DNA of 41,771 nucleotides from Nostoc sp. NMS4. Its GTDB lineage: Bacteria > Cyanobacteriota > Cyanobacteriia > Cyanobacteriales > Nostocaceae. Shown piece after piece: positions 7,470 to 16,304 of the stretch; positions within the stretch are counted from its first letter, which is position 1, and each line of letters opens with the position of its first letter. A program made the translations under genes and the position numbers. The stretch spans positions 1-41,771 of the forward strand of contig NZ_JABXKI010000280.1 in NCBI RefSeq assembly GCF_017115095.1. Direction: 5' to 3'. Under the pieces are notes generated by a model. That model had not been told where the DNA came from. It did not search any database and saw only the letters and a list, made by a program, of their open reading frames with translations.

Positions 7470-8612
7470 GTGCCTTTGAAATATGCTCTAGTTCATGAGT
7501 GGCTGACACCCAAAGCCACAGGTGGTTCAGAACTCGTTGTCCGAGAAATTTTGAATCACATTGATGCTGATTTGTATGCTCTCATAGATTTTGAATCCAG
7601 TAATAAAGAAAGTTATTTGTACAAGCGTCAGATTGGCAAGACGTTTCTCCAAAACTTTCCTTATGCCCGCAATGGTATACAAAAATACTTACCTTTGTGG
7701 CCTTTGGCAATCGAACAACTTGATTTGCGACATTATGATGTAATTCTGTCTTCATCTCACGCTGTTGCCAAAGGAATCCTTACCACTCCCGAACAGATGC
7801 ATATTTGCTACTGTCACAGCCCAATGCGCTATGCCTGGGACTTAACTTTTGATTATCTACGCCACAGCAAACTGGGTAGTGGTTTACCTGGGTGGGTGAC
7901 ACGATATTTATTACATCGTTTGCGTCAGTGGGATGTATTGAGCGCCAATCGCGTTGATTACTTCATTGCCAACTCGCAGCACACAGCTCGGCGGATTTGG
8001 CGTTGCTATCGAAGAGAAGCAACAGTCATTTACCCACCAGTGAATATTGCGGAATTTCCGTTTCTGTCTGAGAAAGACGACTTTTATCTGACAGTTTCCC
8101 GATTAGTGAGTTACAAGCAAATATCCTTGATTGTCAATGCTTTTAATCAACTAAAACGACCATTAGTAGTCATTGGTACAGGAGATGAAATGAACAAGAT
8201 TCGTGAGATGGCAAACTCAAATATCCAAATACTCGGTTGGCAACCCGATAATGTGGTAAAAAAATATATGTCTAGAGCTAAGGCGTTTGTGTATGCAGCT
8301 TGTGAAGATTTTGGTATTGCCCTAGTGGAGGCACAGGCCTGCGGCACGCCAGTAATTGCTTATGGTGCAGGGGGAGCTCTAGAAACAGTGCGAGATATCG
8401 GCTCTTGTGTAGATACAGGGACAGGTATATTTTTCAGGACGCAAACAGAGGCGGCTTTAGTGGAGGCAGTAGAAAAGTTTGAAATGTATGAAGGTTCCTT
8501 TAATTCTGAGTATATGCGATCGCACGCCGCGCAGTTCTCACCGCAAATCTTTGCAGATCGTTATCTAGAGTTTGTAAACAAGTGCAACGAAAAAAGACCA
8601 TTTTTCCCATAA
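7470..8612 (+). CDS. GT4-family glycosyltransferase
   Basis: About 380-residue retaining GT-B glycosyltransferase, probably cytosolic and membrane-associated, adding a sugar to a growing exopolysaccharide or glycolipid. Seen: N-terminal VHEWLTPKATGGSELVV, the donor-site GT4 signature EDFGIALVEAQACGTPVIAY (E-x7-E) near residues 283-302, and the GTGDEMNKIREM loop. The likely start is GTG at 7470; a TTG at 7455 would add five residues. Neither has a clear ribosome binding site. It is followed by a hairpin over its stop codon and then by a polyprenyl-phosphate sugar transferase, gmd and fcl, pointing to polysaccharide assembly. The donor could be GDP-fucose or GDP-mannose made by the neighbours, but this is not provable from sequence. 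Confidence 0.9.
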   Translation: MPLKYALVHEWLTPKATGGSELVVREILNHIDADLYALIDFESSNKESYLYKRQIGKTFLQNFPYARNGIQKYLPLWPLAIEQLDLRHYDVILSSSHAVAKGILTTPEQMHICYCHSPMRYAWDLTFDYLRHSKLGSGLPGWVTRYLLHRLRQWDVLSANRVDYFIANSQHTARRIWRCYRREATVIYPPVNIAEFPFLSEKDDFYLTVSRLVSYKQISLIVNAFNQLKRPLVVIGTGDEMNKIREMANSNIQILGWQPDNVVKKYMSRAKAFVYAACEDFGIALVEAQACGTPVIAYGAGGALETVRDIGSCVDTGTGIFFRTQTEAALVEAVEKFEMYEGSFNSEYMRSHAAQFSPQIFADRYLEFVNKCNEKRPFFP

Positions 8613-8639
8613 TGGTCTTGGTTAACGTCTTATTTTTTT
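8594..8639 (+). terminator. Hairpin overlapping the GT4 stop codon
   Basis: Perfect nine-base stem AAGACCATT (8594-8602) and AATGGTCTT (8611-8619), loop of eight. The stop codon TAA (8610-8612) is partly in the stem. A run of seven T lies 12 bases beyond the stem, so this is a plausible but imperfect intrinsic terminator or attenuator before the sugar transferase. Confidence 0.5.
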
Positions 8640-8720
8640 AGGCTTTTGGCAATTTCCCCCAGAAGCACCTCATTTTGGCTTTAATATTGGGACTATGTGT
8701 GGTGTGGATTATTAAGGAGT

Positions 8721-9479
8721 ATGATGACTGCCCAGAGCTCACTCCTCTCCGGCAAGCGAGGCGTAAGGCAAGACACTAGAGCGTCTACGCGTTTCTTAAA
8801 ACGCGGTCAAAAAACAAAGACGCCAAAAGTTAAGCCCAAAGGTTTATCTTTTCAGGGTTTAAACGGAGAGTTTGCCAAACGACTGTTCGATATAGTGTTT
8901 TCGCTGTCGGTATTAATTTTGTTCTTCCCCGTCTACTTAATTTTGACCTTGCTGATTGCCTTTAGCTCAGAAGGCCCAATTTTTTATGTCCAGGAACGGG
9001 TAGGGAAAAATTACAAAGCGTTTAATTGTATTAAATTCCGAACAATGGTAAGCAATGCGGACGAAATCCTCATGCAAATGATGGAAACATCGCCCGAATT
9101 GCGACAAGAATTTGAGAGCAGTTTTAAGCTGAAACAAGACCCCAGGATTACCAAAATTGGTCGATTTTTGCGAATTACTAGCTTAGACGAATTTCCCCAG
9201 TTCTGGAACGTTTTAAAAGGGGACATGAGTGTAGTCGGCCCCCGACCTCTAGTAGCAGAAGAACTGCCAAAATACGGTTATCACATTGATGAGATATTAA
9301 CAATCCGTCCAGGAATTACTGGTTTATGGCAGGTATCTGGGCGTAATGACATTCCCTACCCTCGAAGAGTCCAAATAGACCTGCATTATGTCAAATTTAG
9401 GAATTTCTGGCTTGATTTATGGATCATCTTGAAAACTGTTGATGTGGTAATTCTACCCAAAAATAACGGTGCATACTGA
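8721..9479 (+). CDS. Undecaprenyl-phosphate sugar phosphotransferase (WbaP/RfbP family)
   Basis: Membrane enzyme transferring a sugar-1-phosphate to polyprenyl phosphate, the first step of a lipid-linked glycan. The family core is complete: FAKRLFDIVFS followed by one membrane helix, GPIFYVQERVG, FRTM, TSLDEFPQFWNVLKGDMS, VGPRP and PGITGLWQVSGR, ending in a typical ILPKNNGAY tail. AAGGAG at 8714-8719 directs the start to ATG 8721 or 8724; a GTG at 8697 would add eight residues. The first 50 residues are basic and low complexity. Bases 8745-8815 within them resemble the GC-rich dispersed repeats, so this N-terminal extension seems partly repeat-encoded. Follows the GT4 gene and precedes gmd and fcl. 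Confidence 0.93.
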   Translation: MMTAQSSLLSGKRGVRQDTRASTRFLKRGQKTKTPKVKPKGLSFQGLNGEFAKRLFDIVFSLSVLILFFPVYLILTLLIAFSSEGPIFYVQERVGKNYKAFNCIKFRTMVSNADEILMQMMETSPELRQEFESSFKLKQDPRITKIGRFLRITSLDEFPQFWNVLKGDMSVVGPRPLVAEELPKYGYHIDEILTIRPGITGLWQVSGRNDIPYPRRVQIDLHYVKFRNFWLDLWIILKTVDVVILPKNNGAY

Positions 9480-9970
9480 GTAACTACTTAGGGTCGATTC
9501 TGTGGGGCATTTAATGCCCCTAATTACCAATTCTTTGCTCAAGACTCAAGGATTGCCGATATTTATTTCTAAAATTTGGGTTTTTCTACTTAACTTAAGA
9601 CTTCTGTGAGTGTATATTTTGGCCTTTTTGCCTTGATTCGCATTTTTGCCAGAGGTCTAATTTAAAATGCTTATTTTATTAAGTCTTCACAAAACCAGAG
9701 ATATATGAAGCTTTGACAAAAAACAACATACATAAAAATACTTTCCAGCTATCTGGTAAAAAAGAACATATACATAATTAAACAATCTTTAGCTATCAAA
9801 GGTTAGACTTACGTGGTATATTACTTTTCATTAAGTATATTTATTTACGGAAAAAGTCTTATAACAACAATAATTCGTAGGTTTCCCATTAGGCAATTCA
9901 GCAATTAGTTGCTAGGTTGTATCAGATCGGGTGTAACTTTTTAATCAAAGACAATAAGGGATAATTGAGC
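9480..9970. other. AT-rich intergenic region upstream of gmd
   Basis: About 490 bases. Near its start is a short hairpin (GGGGCAT at 9504-9510 and ATGCCCC at 9514-9520, loop TTA) that may end the sugar transferase transcript. The rest is AT-rich and presumably carries the gmd promoter. AAGGGATA lies 6-13 bases before the gmd start. No further repeats or small genes were seen. Confidence 0.5.
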
Positions 9971-11050
9971 ATGACGCAACAGAAGCGAGCGTTGATTACT
10001 GGTATTACTGGACAAGATGGTTCATATCTCAGTGAGTTTTTGTTGGAACAAGGTTATGAGGTTCATGGCATCATTCGCCGCACTTCTACCTTCAACACAG
10101 ACCGCATCGATCACATTTACGAAGATCCCCATAAAGAGGGAGTACGGTTGTTTCTTCACTACGGTGACTTGACAGATGGTACAACGTTGCGGCGAATTTT
10201 AGAAGACGTAAAGCCAGTAGAGATTTACAACCTCGGCGCTCAATCCCATGTCAGAGTCAGCTTTGATTCACCAGAATACACAGTAGATGCTGTAGGAATG
10301 GGGACATTGCGTTTGTTGGAAGCAATTCGAGACTACCAGCATCGTACCGGAATTCAGGTGCGATTTTACCAGGCGGGTTCTTCAGAAATGTACGGTTTAG
10401 TACAAGCAATACCTCAAACTGAGACAACGCCCTTTTATCCCCGCAGTCCCTACGCCTGTGCGAAAGTTTACGCCCACTGGCAAACTATAAATTATCGTGA
10501 GTCTTATAATTTGTTTGCTTGTAATGGCATACTTTTTAACCACGAGTCACCACGGCGGGGTGAAACCTTTGTAACCCGTAAAATTACTAGAGCGGTGGCT
10601 GGTATTGTTGCTGGTAAGCAGAAAAAGATTTACATGGGTAATCTAGATGCCAAGCGAGATTGGGGCTATGCAAAGGATTACGTCAAAGCAATGTGGTTGA
10701 TGTTGCAGAAAGACCAGCCAGACGATTACGTAATTGCTACTGGTGAAACCCATTCTGTGCGCGAGTTTTTGGAACTGGCATTTAGTTATGTAAATCTTAA
10801 TTGGCAAGATTATGTAGAGTTTGATGAGCGCTACCTCCGTCCATCTGAGGTAGAGTTGTTGATTGGCGATTCTACCAAAGCACAGCAGAACTTGGGCTGG
10901 GCACCATCAGTAACCTTTGAAGAACTAGTTTCTCTAATGGTAGAAGCAGACTTACAAGCATTGGGTCACACTTCACCCAATGGAAATGGTTCACAATTTC
11001 CAGCTGATATTGCGACTATTCGTCAAACACTGGGCGCTTTGCACTTCTGA
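9971..11050 (+). CDS. gmd: GDP-mannose 4,6-dehydratase
   Basis: Converts GDP-D-mannose to GDP-4-keto-6-deoxy-D-mannose, the first step to GDP-L-fucose; NADP-dependent cytosolic SDR of 359 residues. Visible motifs: [17 protein letters not shown] (cofactor loop), [23 protein letters not shown], the YxxxK pair in [12 protein letters not shown], and [17 protein letters not shown] and [15 protein letters not shown] for substrate binding. The start is ATG 9971; a TTG two codons upstream is less likely. The next gene, fcl, begins 24 bases after the stop, so the two are cotranscribed and complete the pathway. Confidence 0.98.
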   Translation: MTQQKRALITGITGQDGSYLSEFLLEQGYEVHGIIRRTSTFNTDRIDHIYEDPHKEGVRLFLHYGDLTDGTTLRRILEDVKPVEIYNLGAQSHVRVSFDSPEYTVDAVGMGTLRLLEAIRDYQHRTGIQVRFYQAGSSEMYGLVQAIPQTETTPFYPRSPYACAKVYAHWQTINYRESYNLFACNGILFNHESPRRGETFVTRKITRAVAGIVAGKQKKIYMGNLDAKRDWGYAKDYVKAMWLMLQKDQPDDYVIATGETHSVREFLELAFSYVNLNWQDYVEFDERYLRPSEVELLIGDSTKAQQNLGWAPSVTFEELVSLMVEADLQALGHTSPNGNGSQFPADIATIRQTLGALHF

Positions 11051-11074
11051 TTCCGCACCACAGAGGATAAAAAT

Positions 11075-12019
11075 ATGACTGCCTTAGAATTAAAAAATAA
11101 ACGCATTCTCGTCACTGGTGGGTCGGGGTTTCTAGGTCGTCAGGTGATAGATCAACTGTGTAAAGCAGGGGCTGATCGTGAGAAGATTACAATACCGCGA
11201 TCGCACGATTCCGATTTGCGTGTCTGGGAAAATAGCCAGCGTGTAGTTGACCAGCAAGACATTATTATTCACCTAGCAGCTCATGTCGGTGGTATCGGTT
11301 TAAACCGCGAAAAACCCGCAGAGTTGTTCTACGATAACTTGATCATGGGAACCCAGCTAATTCATGCTGCCTATCAAGCTGGAGTAGAAAAATTTGTTTG
11401 TGTTGGCACAATCTGCGCCTATCCTAAATTCACTCCAGTGCCATTCAAAGAAGACGATCTTTGGAATGGCTACCCAGAGGAAACTAATGCCCCTTACGGA
11501 ATTGCAAAAAAAGCACTTTTAGTTCAATTGCAATCTTACCGTCAGCAGTACGGTTTTAATGGGATTTACCTACTGCCAGTAAATTTATATGGACCAGAAG
11601 ATAACTTTGACCCTGGAAGTTCTCACGTTATTCCAGCGTTAGTTCGCAAAGTTCACGAAGCCCAAATTAAAGCCGAAAAGCAACTCCCAGTTTGGGGTGA
11701 TGGCAGTCCTACCCGTGAGTTTCTGTATTCAGAAGACGCAGCGCGGGGGATTGTTATGGGAACTCAATTCTATAACGAATCGGAACCAGTTAACTTAGGA
11801 ACTGGTTATGAAATCTCTATCCTTGATTTAGTAACTCTAATCTGCGAATTGATGGAGTTTAAGGGTGAAATTGTCTGGCAAACTGATAAGCCTAATGGTC
11901 AACCCCGACGCTGTTTAGATACTGAACGAGCAAAGCAAGCCTTTAATTTCACGGCTCAGGTGAGTTTTGAAGAAGGGCTGAAGAATACCATTGAGTGGTA
12001 TCGTCAACACGCTACATAA
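11075..12019 (+). CDS. fcl: GDP-L-fucose synthase
   Basis: NADPH-dependent epimerase/reductase converting GDP-4-keto-6-deoxymannose to GDP-L-fucose. 314 residues, normal length. Seen: [13 protein letters not shown] (cofactor), [16 protein letters not shown], the catalytic YxxxK in [12 protein letters not shown], and [19 protein letters not shown] and [11 protein letters not shown] for substrate binding. GAGGAT lies about 9 bases ahead of the ATG. It is the second gene of the gmd-fcl operon and ends before a strong intrinsic terminator at 12048-12076. The product probably feeds the glycosyltransferases upstream. Confidence 0.97.
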   Translation: MTALELKNKRILVTGGSGFLGRQVIDQLCKAGADREKITIPRSHDSDLRVWENSQRVVDQQDIIIHLAAHVGGIGLNREKPAELFYDNLIMGTQLIHAAYQAGVEKFVCVGTICAYPKFTPVPFKEDDLWNGYPEETNAPYGIAKKALLVQLQSYRQQYGFNGIYLLPVNLYGPEDNFDPGSSHVIPALVRKVHEAQIKAEKQLPVWGDGSPTREFLYSEDAARGIVMGTQFYNESEPVNLGTGYEISILDLVTLICELMEFKGEIVWQTDKPNGQPRRCLDTERAKQAFNFTAQVSFEEGLKNTIEWYRQHAT

Positions 12020-12047
12020 CTATGTACTGCTGAATTTAGAGTGATAC

Positions 12048-12076
12048 AAGCTGGGTGATCCCCAGCTTATTTTTTT
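12048..12076 (+). terminator. Intrinsic terminator after gmd-fcl
   Basis: Perfect eight-base stem AAGCTGGG (12048-12055) and CCCAGCTT (12061-12068), loop TGATC, followed by ATTTTTTT. This is the clearest rho-independent terminator in the window. It lies 28 bases after the fcl stop and directly before the next start at 12088. Confidence 0.9.
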
Positions 12077-12087
12077 GACTATTTGTT

Positions 12088-12663
12088 ATGGACAAAGTTA
12101 ATCATCAACTAAATAAAGCAGAATTGCGCCGCACTCTACTCAAAACACGTAAATCAATGTCCGTTGGAGAATGGAGAGAAAAAAGCGATCGCATTAGCTC
12201 TAATTTACAAAACTCTACTTTGTTTACCCAAGCAAAAACAATACTCGCTTATTTCAGCTTTCGTCAAGAACCTGACCTTAGCCCCCTATTTGCCAACACC
12301 AAACACCGTTGGGGATTTCCTCGCTGCGTTAATGAATCCATACATTGGCATATTTGGACACCTGAAGATTCTCTCCAAAGTGGCGCTTATGGCATTACTG
12401 AACCCCATCCCGACGCGCCAACCTTAGACCCTACCGAAGTAGATTTGATTCTCGTTCCGAGTGTAGCTTGCGATTATCAAGGATATCGCCTCGGTTATGG
12501 CGGCGGATATTACGATCGCTTGCTCAGTTTACCGCAGTGGCAGACAAAGCCGACCATCGGAATTGTCTTTGATTTTGCCTATCTGTCCCAAATACCTATA
12601 GAACCTTGGGATAAACCACTACAAGCTATTTGTACGGAAACCGGATTGACTCGCAAAGGTTGA
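12088..12663 (+). CDS. 5-formyltetrahydrofolate cyclo-ligase
   Basis: ATP-dependent enzyme returning 5-formyl-THF to 5,10-methenyl-THF in one-carbon metabolism; cytosolic, 191 residues. Family marks: N-terminal KAELRRTLLKTRK, AYFSFRQEPDL, and the nucleotide/folate loop GYRLGYGGGYYDRLL near residues 131-145, followed by TIGIVFDFAY. The ATG at 12088 lies 12 bases after the T-tract of the fcl terminator, so its promoter must overlap the terminator or transcription must read through. The gene symbol (ygfA/fau-type) is not certain for cyanobacteria and is left empty. Confidence 0.95.
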   Translation: MDKVNHQLNKAELRRTLLKTRKSMSVGEWREKSDRISSNLQNSTLFTQAKTILAYFSFRQEPDLSPLFANTKHRWGFPRCVNESIHWHIWTPEDSLQSGAYGITEPHPDAPTLDPTEVDLILVPSVACDYQGYRLGYGGGYYDRLLSLPQWQTKPTIGIVFDFAYLSQIPIEPWDKPLQAICTETGLTRKG

Positions 12664-12701
12664 AGGATTCAGGATAATGAAGACATCTCATAAAATGTTT
12701 T

Positions 12702-13712
12702 ATGACTAATCCAACGTCATCTACCACTGAGCAGGAAGCAATAATCGACGGGATTATCGCAAGTAGTCTCCAAGCTCAACAAAAAACAGGCCCAGACCTC
12801 CGCCAAATTCATAGCAAAAGTCATGGACTCCTTTGGGGAGAGTTTATTATTGAACCCAATCTTCCTGAAAACCTGAAAGTAGGTTTATTCAAAACGCCCC
12901 AAACCTATCCTGCATGGATTCGTTTCTCTAGTGGTGGTTCGCCTGAAAAACGTGGTAAATTCCACTCCGACAGCCAGCCTGATGTTCGCGGTATCGCCAT
13001 CAAGGTGATGAATGTGGAGGGGCAAAAAGTCCTGGATGATGAAGAAAAAACTCAAGATTTTATACTCAACAATTATCCTACTTTCTTTACCAAAGACGTT
13101 CGTGATTACGCCGATCTTTCCCAAGCAGGTAGTGGACAACTTTCCCCAGAACGGCTGGAAGAACTTGGTTACGCCTTTGCTATCTTGCAAAAAGTTGTCA
13201 GCCACAAGGTAGGAAATCCACTTTTAATTCAATATTGGAGCATGGCTCCGTTTAAATTTGGTGAGCGGATTGTAAAATTATCTGTCAAATCTCAACAGCC
13301 GGAACAACCACCAGAAACACTTCCAGAATCAGAAAATTACCTCCGAGAAACGCTCGTAAAATATTTGACTGAAGAAGGTCGAGAAGCGTCTTTTGACTTC
13401 CTAATTCAGTTTTATGTAGACGATGAAAAAACACCGATTGAAGACCACGTTCAGGAATGGCAAGAAGTAGATTCACCATTTATTAAAGTTGCGACTGTCC
13501 GTGTTCCTAGTCAGAAGTTTGACTTTGAAGAACGCAAACGCTTAGATGAGGGTTTGCTGTTTTCCCCTTGGCATACACTGCTAGAGCATGAACCTGTTGG
13601 AAGTGTGAATCTCTCTCGCAAGAGGCTTTACAGCGAACTTGCAAAGTATCGACGAGAACAAATTGCCCAACGCTTGCAAGAACCACAACCTTATGTTGCG
13701 GTTGAAGATTAA
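12702..13712 (+). CDS. Catalase-related (SrpA-like) heme protein
   Basis: 336-residue protein of the short catalase superfamily. The heme-pocket region is recognisable: IHSKSHGLLWGEFII (the distal histidine region, compare the catalase xHAKG motif), IRFSSGGSPEKRGKFHSD, PDVRGIAIKVM, DFILNNYPTFF, and a C-terminal RKRLYSELAKYR supplying a tyrosine in the proximal heme-ligand position (R-x-x-x-Y). It lacks the long C-terminal flavodoxin-like domain of large catalases. It could be a peroxidase, a fatty-acid hydroperoxide enzyme or a weak catalase. No signal peptide was seen, so it is presumably cytosolic. It starts 38 bases after the cyclo-ligase stop. Confidence 0.88.
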   Translation: MTNPTSSTTEQEAIIDGIIASSLQAQQKTGPDLRQIHSKSHGLLWGEFIIEPNLPENLKVGLFKTPQTYPAWIRFSSGGSPEKRGKFHSDSQPDVRGIAIKVMNVEGQKVLDDEEKTQDFILNNYPTFFTKDVRDYADLSQAGSGQLSPERLEELGYAFAILQKVVSHKVGNPLLIQYWSMAPFKFGERIVKLSVKSQQPEQPPETLPESENYLRETLVKYLTEEGREASFDFLIQFYVDDEKTPIEDHVQEWQEVDSPFIKVATVRVPSQKFDFEERKRLDEGLLFSPWHTLLEHEPVGSVNLSRKRLYSELAKYRREQIAQRLQEPQPYVAVED

Positions 13713-13971
13713 CTACTATGACTTGGCTTCAAACTGTAGGATGATAGGCTATAAGCCTACTTGATTAGATCCGATTTCTGGTGTTGCTGATTTGAAGCAT
13801 AAAAGTTATAAGTTCTGCAACCAAAACTCTTGTAGAGGCGTAAGATTTACGTCTCTACATCTATATGGATTTAGATTCCGACTTATTGAAGAAGTCGGGT
13901 ATCTTGAATTGCTTTAACCGGATTTTTGATGATAGGTTACGATAAAATTAACCAAATTCTTAAGTAAAGCT
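13713..13971. other. Intergenic region with dispersed hairpin
   Basis: Contains TAGGATGATAGGCTATAAGC-like AT-rich sequence, the inverted repeat at 13831-13859 and then the upstream region of a short antitoxin-like gene. Nothing else was recognised. Confidence 0.4.
13831..13859. repeat. Dispersed inverted repeat
   Basis: Arms TGTAGAGGCGTAA and TTACGTCTCTACA, one G/A difference, three-base loop. Related in form to the element at 7260-7287. Confidence 0.7.
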
Positions 13972-14079
13972 ATGTCTGACTCAGTTCAATATGTCACTAA
14001 TGCACAGGGAGAAAAAGTTGGAGTACTATTAGATTTAGAAACTTACCAACAGCTAAACAATTTATCTGTATTGAATTAA
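13972..14079 (+). pseudogene. Truncated antitoxin-like small gene
   Basis: A 35-residue frame starting MSDSVQYVTNAQGEKVGVLL and ending DLETYQQLNNLSVLN. The pattern of an N-terminal strand with GEKVGVLLDLETYQQL matches the DNA-binding N-terminus of Phd/YefM-like or related cyanobacterial antitoxins, which are usually 70-90 residues. The C-terminal toxin-binding part is missing and no toxin gene follows, so I infer a truncated remnant. It might still be expressed as a small protein. No good ribosome binding site. Confidence 0.5.
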
Positions 14080-14172
14080 AAAAGGAAATTCACAATAATT
14101 TTGCTTCTTTTAATTGTCTCTAAGCGCAAGCAATAATTATATATAGCTTTCACTGTATTGAACTATTTCAAA

Positions 14173-14637
14173 TTATCCAAGATTTTCCCATTCACCCCAT
14201 TCATCCTGACACCAGCCAAGACTACGCCAGTACCCACTATAATTGGATTGTTTTTCAAAAGCAAACGAAAGAAAGCTTTCGCCTGTTTTTAGACGTAACC
14301 GATTGTTACCACTAGTATCGAATAAGAATAGTAAAATAGTAACATGAAAAGTATCCCCCGACTCTTCAGTTCCTATGATATCGCCACCAATTAAGGCTGA
14401 CCAAGTTACAGATAGAGGGAATTCTCCTTTTTCATCAGTCCATATCCAACGACCAAATGATGGACAATTCGGGTTTTCAATATTTAATTGAATTTCAGGA
14501 TCGCGATGAAAATCCTGCCCAACAAACTGATGAAAATCATCTAACAAAGAATCGATGATTTCATACCATATTTCTTTGCGGTATGCTTGTTCTTGTTTTC
14601 CTGCCTCCCAAAGCTTCTTTTCAAGTTCTAAATTCAT
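14173..14637 (-). CDS. Hypothetical protein
   Basis: 154-residue acidic, tryptophan-rich soluble protein that I do not recognise. It begins MNLELEKKLWEAGKQEQAYR (charged helix) and continues with beta-rich segments containing NPNCPSFGRWIWTDEKG, WSALIGGDIIGTEESGDTFH and a C-terminal SLGWCQDEWGEWENLG. No signal peptide or membrane helix. The alternating aromatic and acidic character is reminiscent of immunity-type or SUKH-like proteins, but that is a guess. It stands alone between an antitoxin remnant and a thioesterase and points toward the remnant. Confidence 0.65.
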   Translation of the reverse strand: MNLELEKKLWEAGKQEQAYRKEIWYEIIDSLLDDFHQFVGQDFHRDPEIQLNIENPNCPSFGRWIWTDEKGEFPLSVTWSALIGGDIIGTEESGDTFHVTILLFLFDTSGNNRLRLKTGESFLSFAFEKQSNYSGYWRSLGWCQDEWGEWENLG

Positions 14638-14788
14638 GTTTTAACACTCACATACCGGAGATTAGGCTGCATAACAAAACACTCCCTGCGATCGGAAGGT
14701 AAATATTAAATCAATAAGTCCGGCAACACAATTAATTTTTATGCTATTCAATAATTTAGAAAATTTATAGATACTGAGAAACTTGAAA

Positions 14789-15289
14789 ATGTCAGAAGAA
14801 AAATCCAGTCAACCAAAACTACCACCAACCAGCGCCCTTGATAATCCATCCAGTCACGAGTTTGGGAATTGGTTTGAATATCCTGTGAGAGTGCAACCCC
14901 ACCACACTGATTATGCCGGTCTTGTCTGGCACGGTTCTTATATAGCTTGGATGGAAGAAGCGCGGATTGAGTGCTTGCGATCTATAGGGATTGAATTTGC
15001 TGATTTAGTTGCTATAGGCTGCGATTTACCAGTTGTAGAACTGTCGGTGCGCTATCACCGTTCAATTCAATTGGGTATGGCAGTGTTGGTAAAAACCCGC
15101 ATGGCTGAAGTGACTGGTGTCCGCATCAATTGGGATTATGCCATTGTCTCAACTGATGGACAAGAATTGTATGTCACTGCCAAGGTGACTTTAGTAGCTT
15201 TAGATCGTGAAAGAGGGAAGATTATGCGTCAGTTGCCGCCGAGTTTTAAGGATGCCTTAGCGAAAATTTCAGCATTAAATAACAATTGA
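14789..15289 (+). CDS. Hotdog-fold acyl-CoA thioesterase (YbgC/4HBT family)
   Basis: 166-residue 4-hydroxybenzoyl-CoA-type thioesterase. The catalytic loop HTDYAGLVWHGSYIAWMEEAR carries the conserved Asp and the following hydrophobic helix, and LPVVELSVRYHRSIQLG and YAIVSTDGQELYVTAKVTLVALD form the expected strands. In cyanobacteria one branch of this family is the 1,4-dihydroxy-2-naphthoyl-CoA hydrolase of phylloquinone synthesis, but that assignment cannot be made from sequence alone. An N-terminal extension of about 25 residues is Ser/Pro-rich. The start is ATG 14789; a TTG two codons upstream is less likely. Ends at a bidirectional hairpin. Confidence 0.88.
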   Translation: MSEEKSSQPKLPPTSALDNPSSHEFGNWFEYPVRVQPHHTDYAGLVWHGSYIAWMEEARIECLRSIGIEFADLVAIGCDLPVVELSVRYHRSIQLGMAVLVKTRMAEVTGVRINWDYAIVSTDGQELYVTAKVTLVALDRERGKIMRQLPPSFKDALAKISALNNN

Positions 15290-15316
15290 CCAAGAAAAAT
15301 TGTCATTTCATATTTT

Positions 15317-15349
15317 ATACTTCACCTTTCATTAGCAAAAGTGAAGTAT
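15317..15349. terminator. Bidirectional terminator hairpin
   Basis: Nine-base arms ATACTTCAC (15317-15325) and GTGAAGTAT (15341-15349), extendable after one mismatch, with T-rich sequence on the 3' side in both directions. It sits between the convergent thioesterase and small membrane protein genes. Confidence 0.75.
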
Positions 15350-15355
15350 ATATTT

Positions 15356-15553
15356 TTACTTTCCAGTTTGGATCTGCGACAGATTTTGAGCAAACTGCGT
15401 TACATAATGCCAAATATCTTGTGGAGTAATGCCAAAACTAATATTTAATAAAACAAGGATTGCCGCAAGAGTTAATGCAGTACTCACGGTTGCTTTCAGC
15501 AATTTCCATAATATTATGAAGATTATCCAAGCTATAATCAACGTAATAATCAT
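15356..15553 (-). CDS. Small membrane protein
   Basis: 65 residues. The N-terminal MIITLIIAWIIFIILWKLLK and the following STALTLAAILVLLNISFG form two membrane helices. A short amphipathic tail (TPQDIWHYVTQFAQNL) follows. Similar tiny proteins of unknown function are common in cyanobacteria. It converges on the terminator at 15317-15349, which supports it as a real transcription unit. No function is known. Confidence 0.65.
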   Translation of the reverse strand: MIITLIIAWIIFIILWKLLKATVSTALTLAAILVLLNISFGITPQDIWHYVTQFAQNLSQIQTGK

Positions 15554-15689
15554 ATATATTAATTCCTTAATAATTGCCCTTGTCTGAGAAGGTCTTTATT
15601 TATAAAGGGTAAATTTTTATCTGAAGTAAAAATTACTAGTGCTAAAGCTATTAGACCTAATTTGGAATAGATACTAAAGCTCAGATTTT

Positions 15690-16060
15690 TGTCTAACTGT
15701 GCCAATGCCATATTAGCTGAAAACGATCCAATTATTCGGGTAAAAGGCAACTTATTTGGCAATTTGGCAGAATTACTGGAAAGACTTTTTTAAGTTTTGT
15801 GTATCAATAATCACAAGATACAAGAGTTAGATTAGGACTCCGATTTGATTTTTGAAAACATCCTGAGAATGAAAAGGCTGTTGTATCAGGGTTTCATTTG
15901 AAATTTTGTTGAAGGATTCGATTTATCAAATGTTGGTGATAGTGTAACTGTTCGTTTATCTAAAGACAACCTATTAAATCGACAGGCGATCGAAATATTT
16001 GCTAAATTTAAAAATAATGTTCTCAACCAGTTACAAGGAGTGATTCGTCATCATAGTTAG
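15690..16060 (+). pseudogene. Decayed gene remnants (frameshifted)
   Basis: Two remnants. A frame ending at about 15793 reads NDPIIRVKGNLFGNLAELLE before its stop, with a stop codon 18 codons upstream of that stretch and no start. Then 15855-16060 reads HPENEKAVVSGFHL, needs a one-base shift near 15900, and continues GFDLSNVGDSVTVRLSKDN down to a TAG at 16058-16060. No ATG, GTG or TTG start fits. I infer decayed genes, the second probably the antitoxin-like upstream partner of the HicA-like gene that overlaps its end. Confidence 0.4.
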
Positions 16061-16304
16061 AGAAATTAAATTCACAGAATTAGAGAAATTGCTCTTAGAG
16101 ACAGGGTTTGTAACCATGCAGACCTTTGGCTCTCAAAAGATTTACCAGCATCCATCATCTGGTACATTAATAGTTCTGCCTAATTACGAGCAACAAGCGT
16201 ATGTCAGAACATTGCATTTAGTTGCAGTGCGACGAATACTGTCGGAAAATCGCTTGATGGATAGCGATCGCTTCAACAGTTTTTTGAACAAGGTAGCAAG
16301 CTAA
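16056..16304 (+). pseudogene. HicA/YcfA-like toxin remnant
   Basis: The frame is open from 16044 to 16304 and reads VREIKFTELEKLLLETGFVT, then GSQKIYQHPSSGTLIVLP and a C-terminal VRTLHLVAVRRIL helix. This follows the HicA layout (helix, GSHH-x-x-x-HP, TL-x-x-I). HicA is an mRNA-binding toxin whose key histidine sits in GSHH; here that position is Gln, although the later HP is present. The first standard start codon (TTG 16089) would remove the first helix half, and the upstream partner is frameshifted. I infer an inactive remnant, though ATA/ATT initiation is possible. Confidence 0.45.

Noticed and set aside
15559..15762. 67-codon minus-strand frame beginning MPNKLPFTRIIGSF
   Set aside because: No ribosome binding site, no recognisable fold, and the plus strand of the same bases ends in a more protein-like frame (NLFGNLAELLERLF). 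Treated as part of a decayed region.
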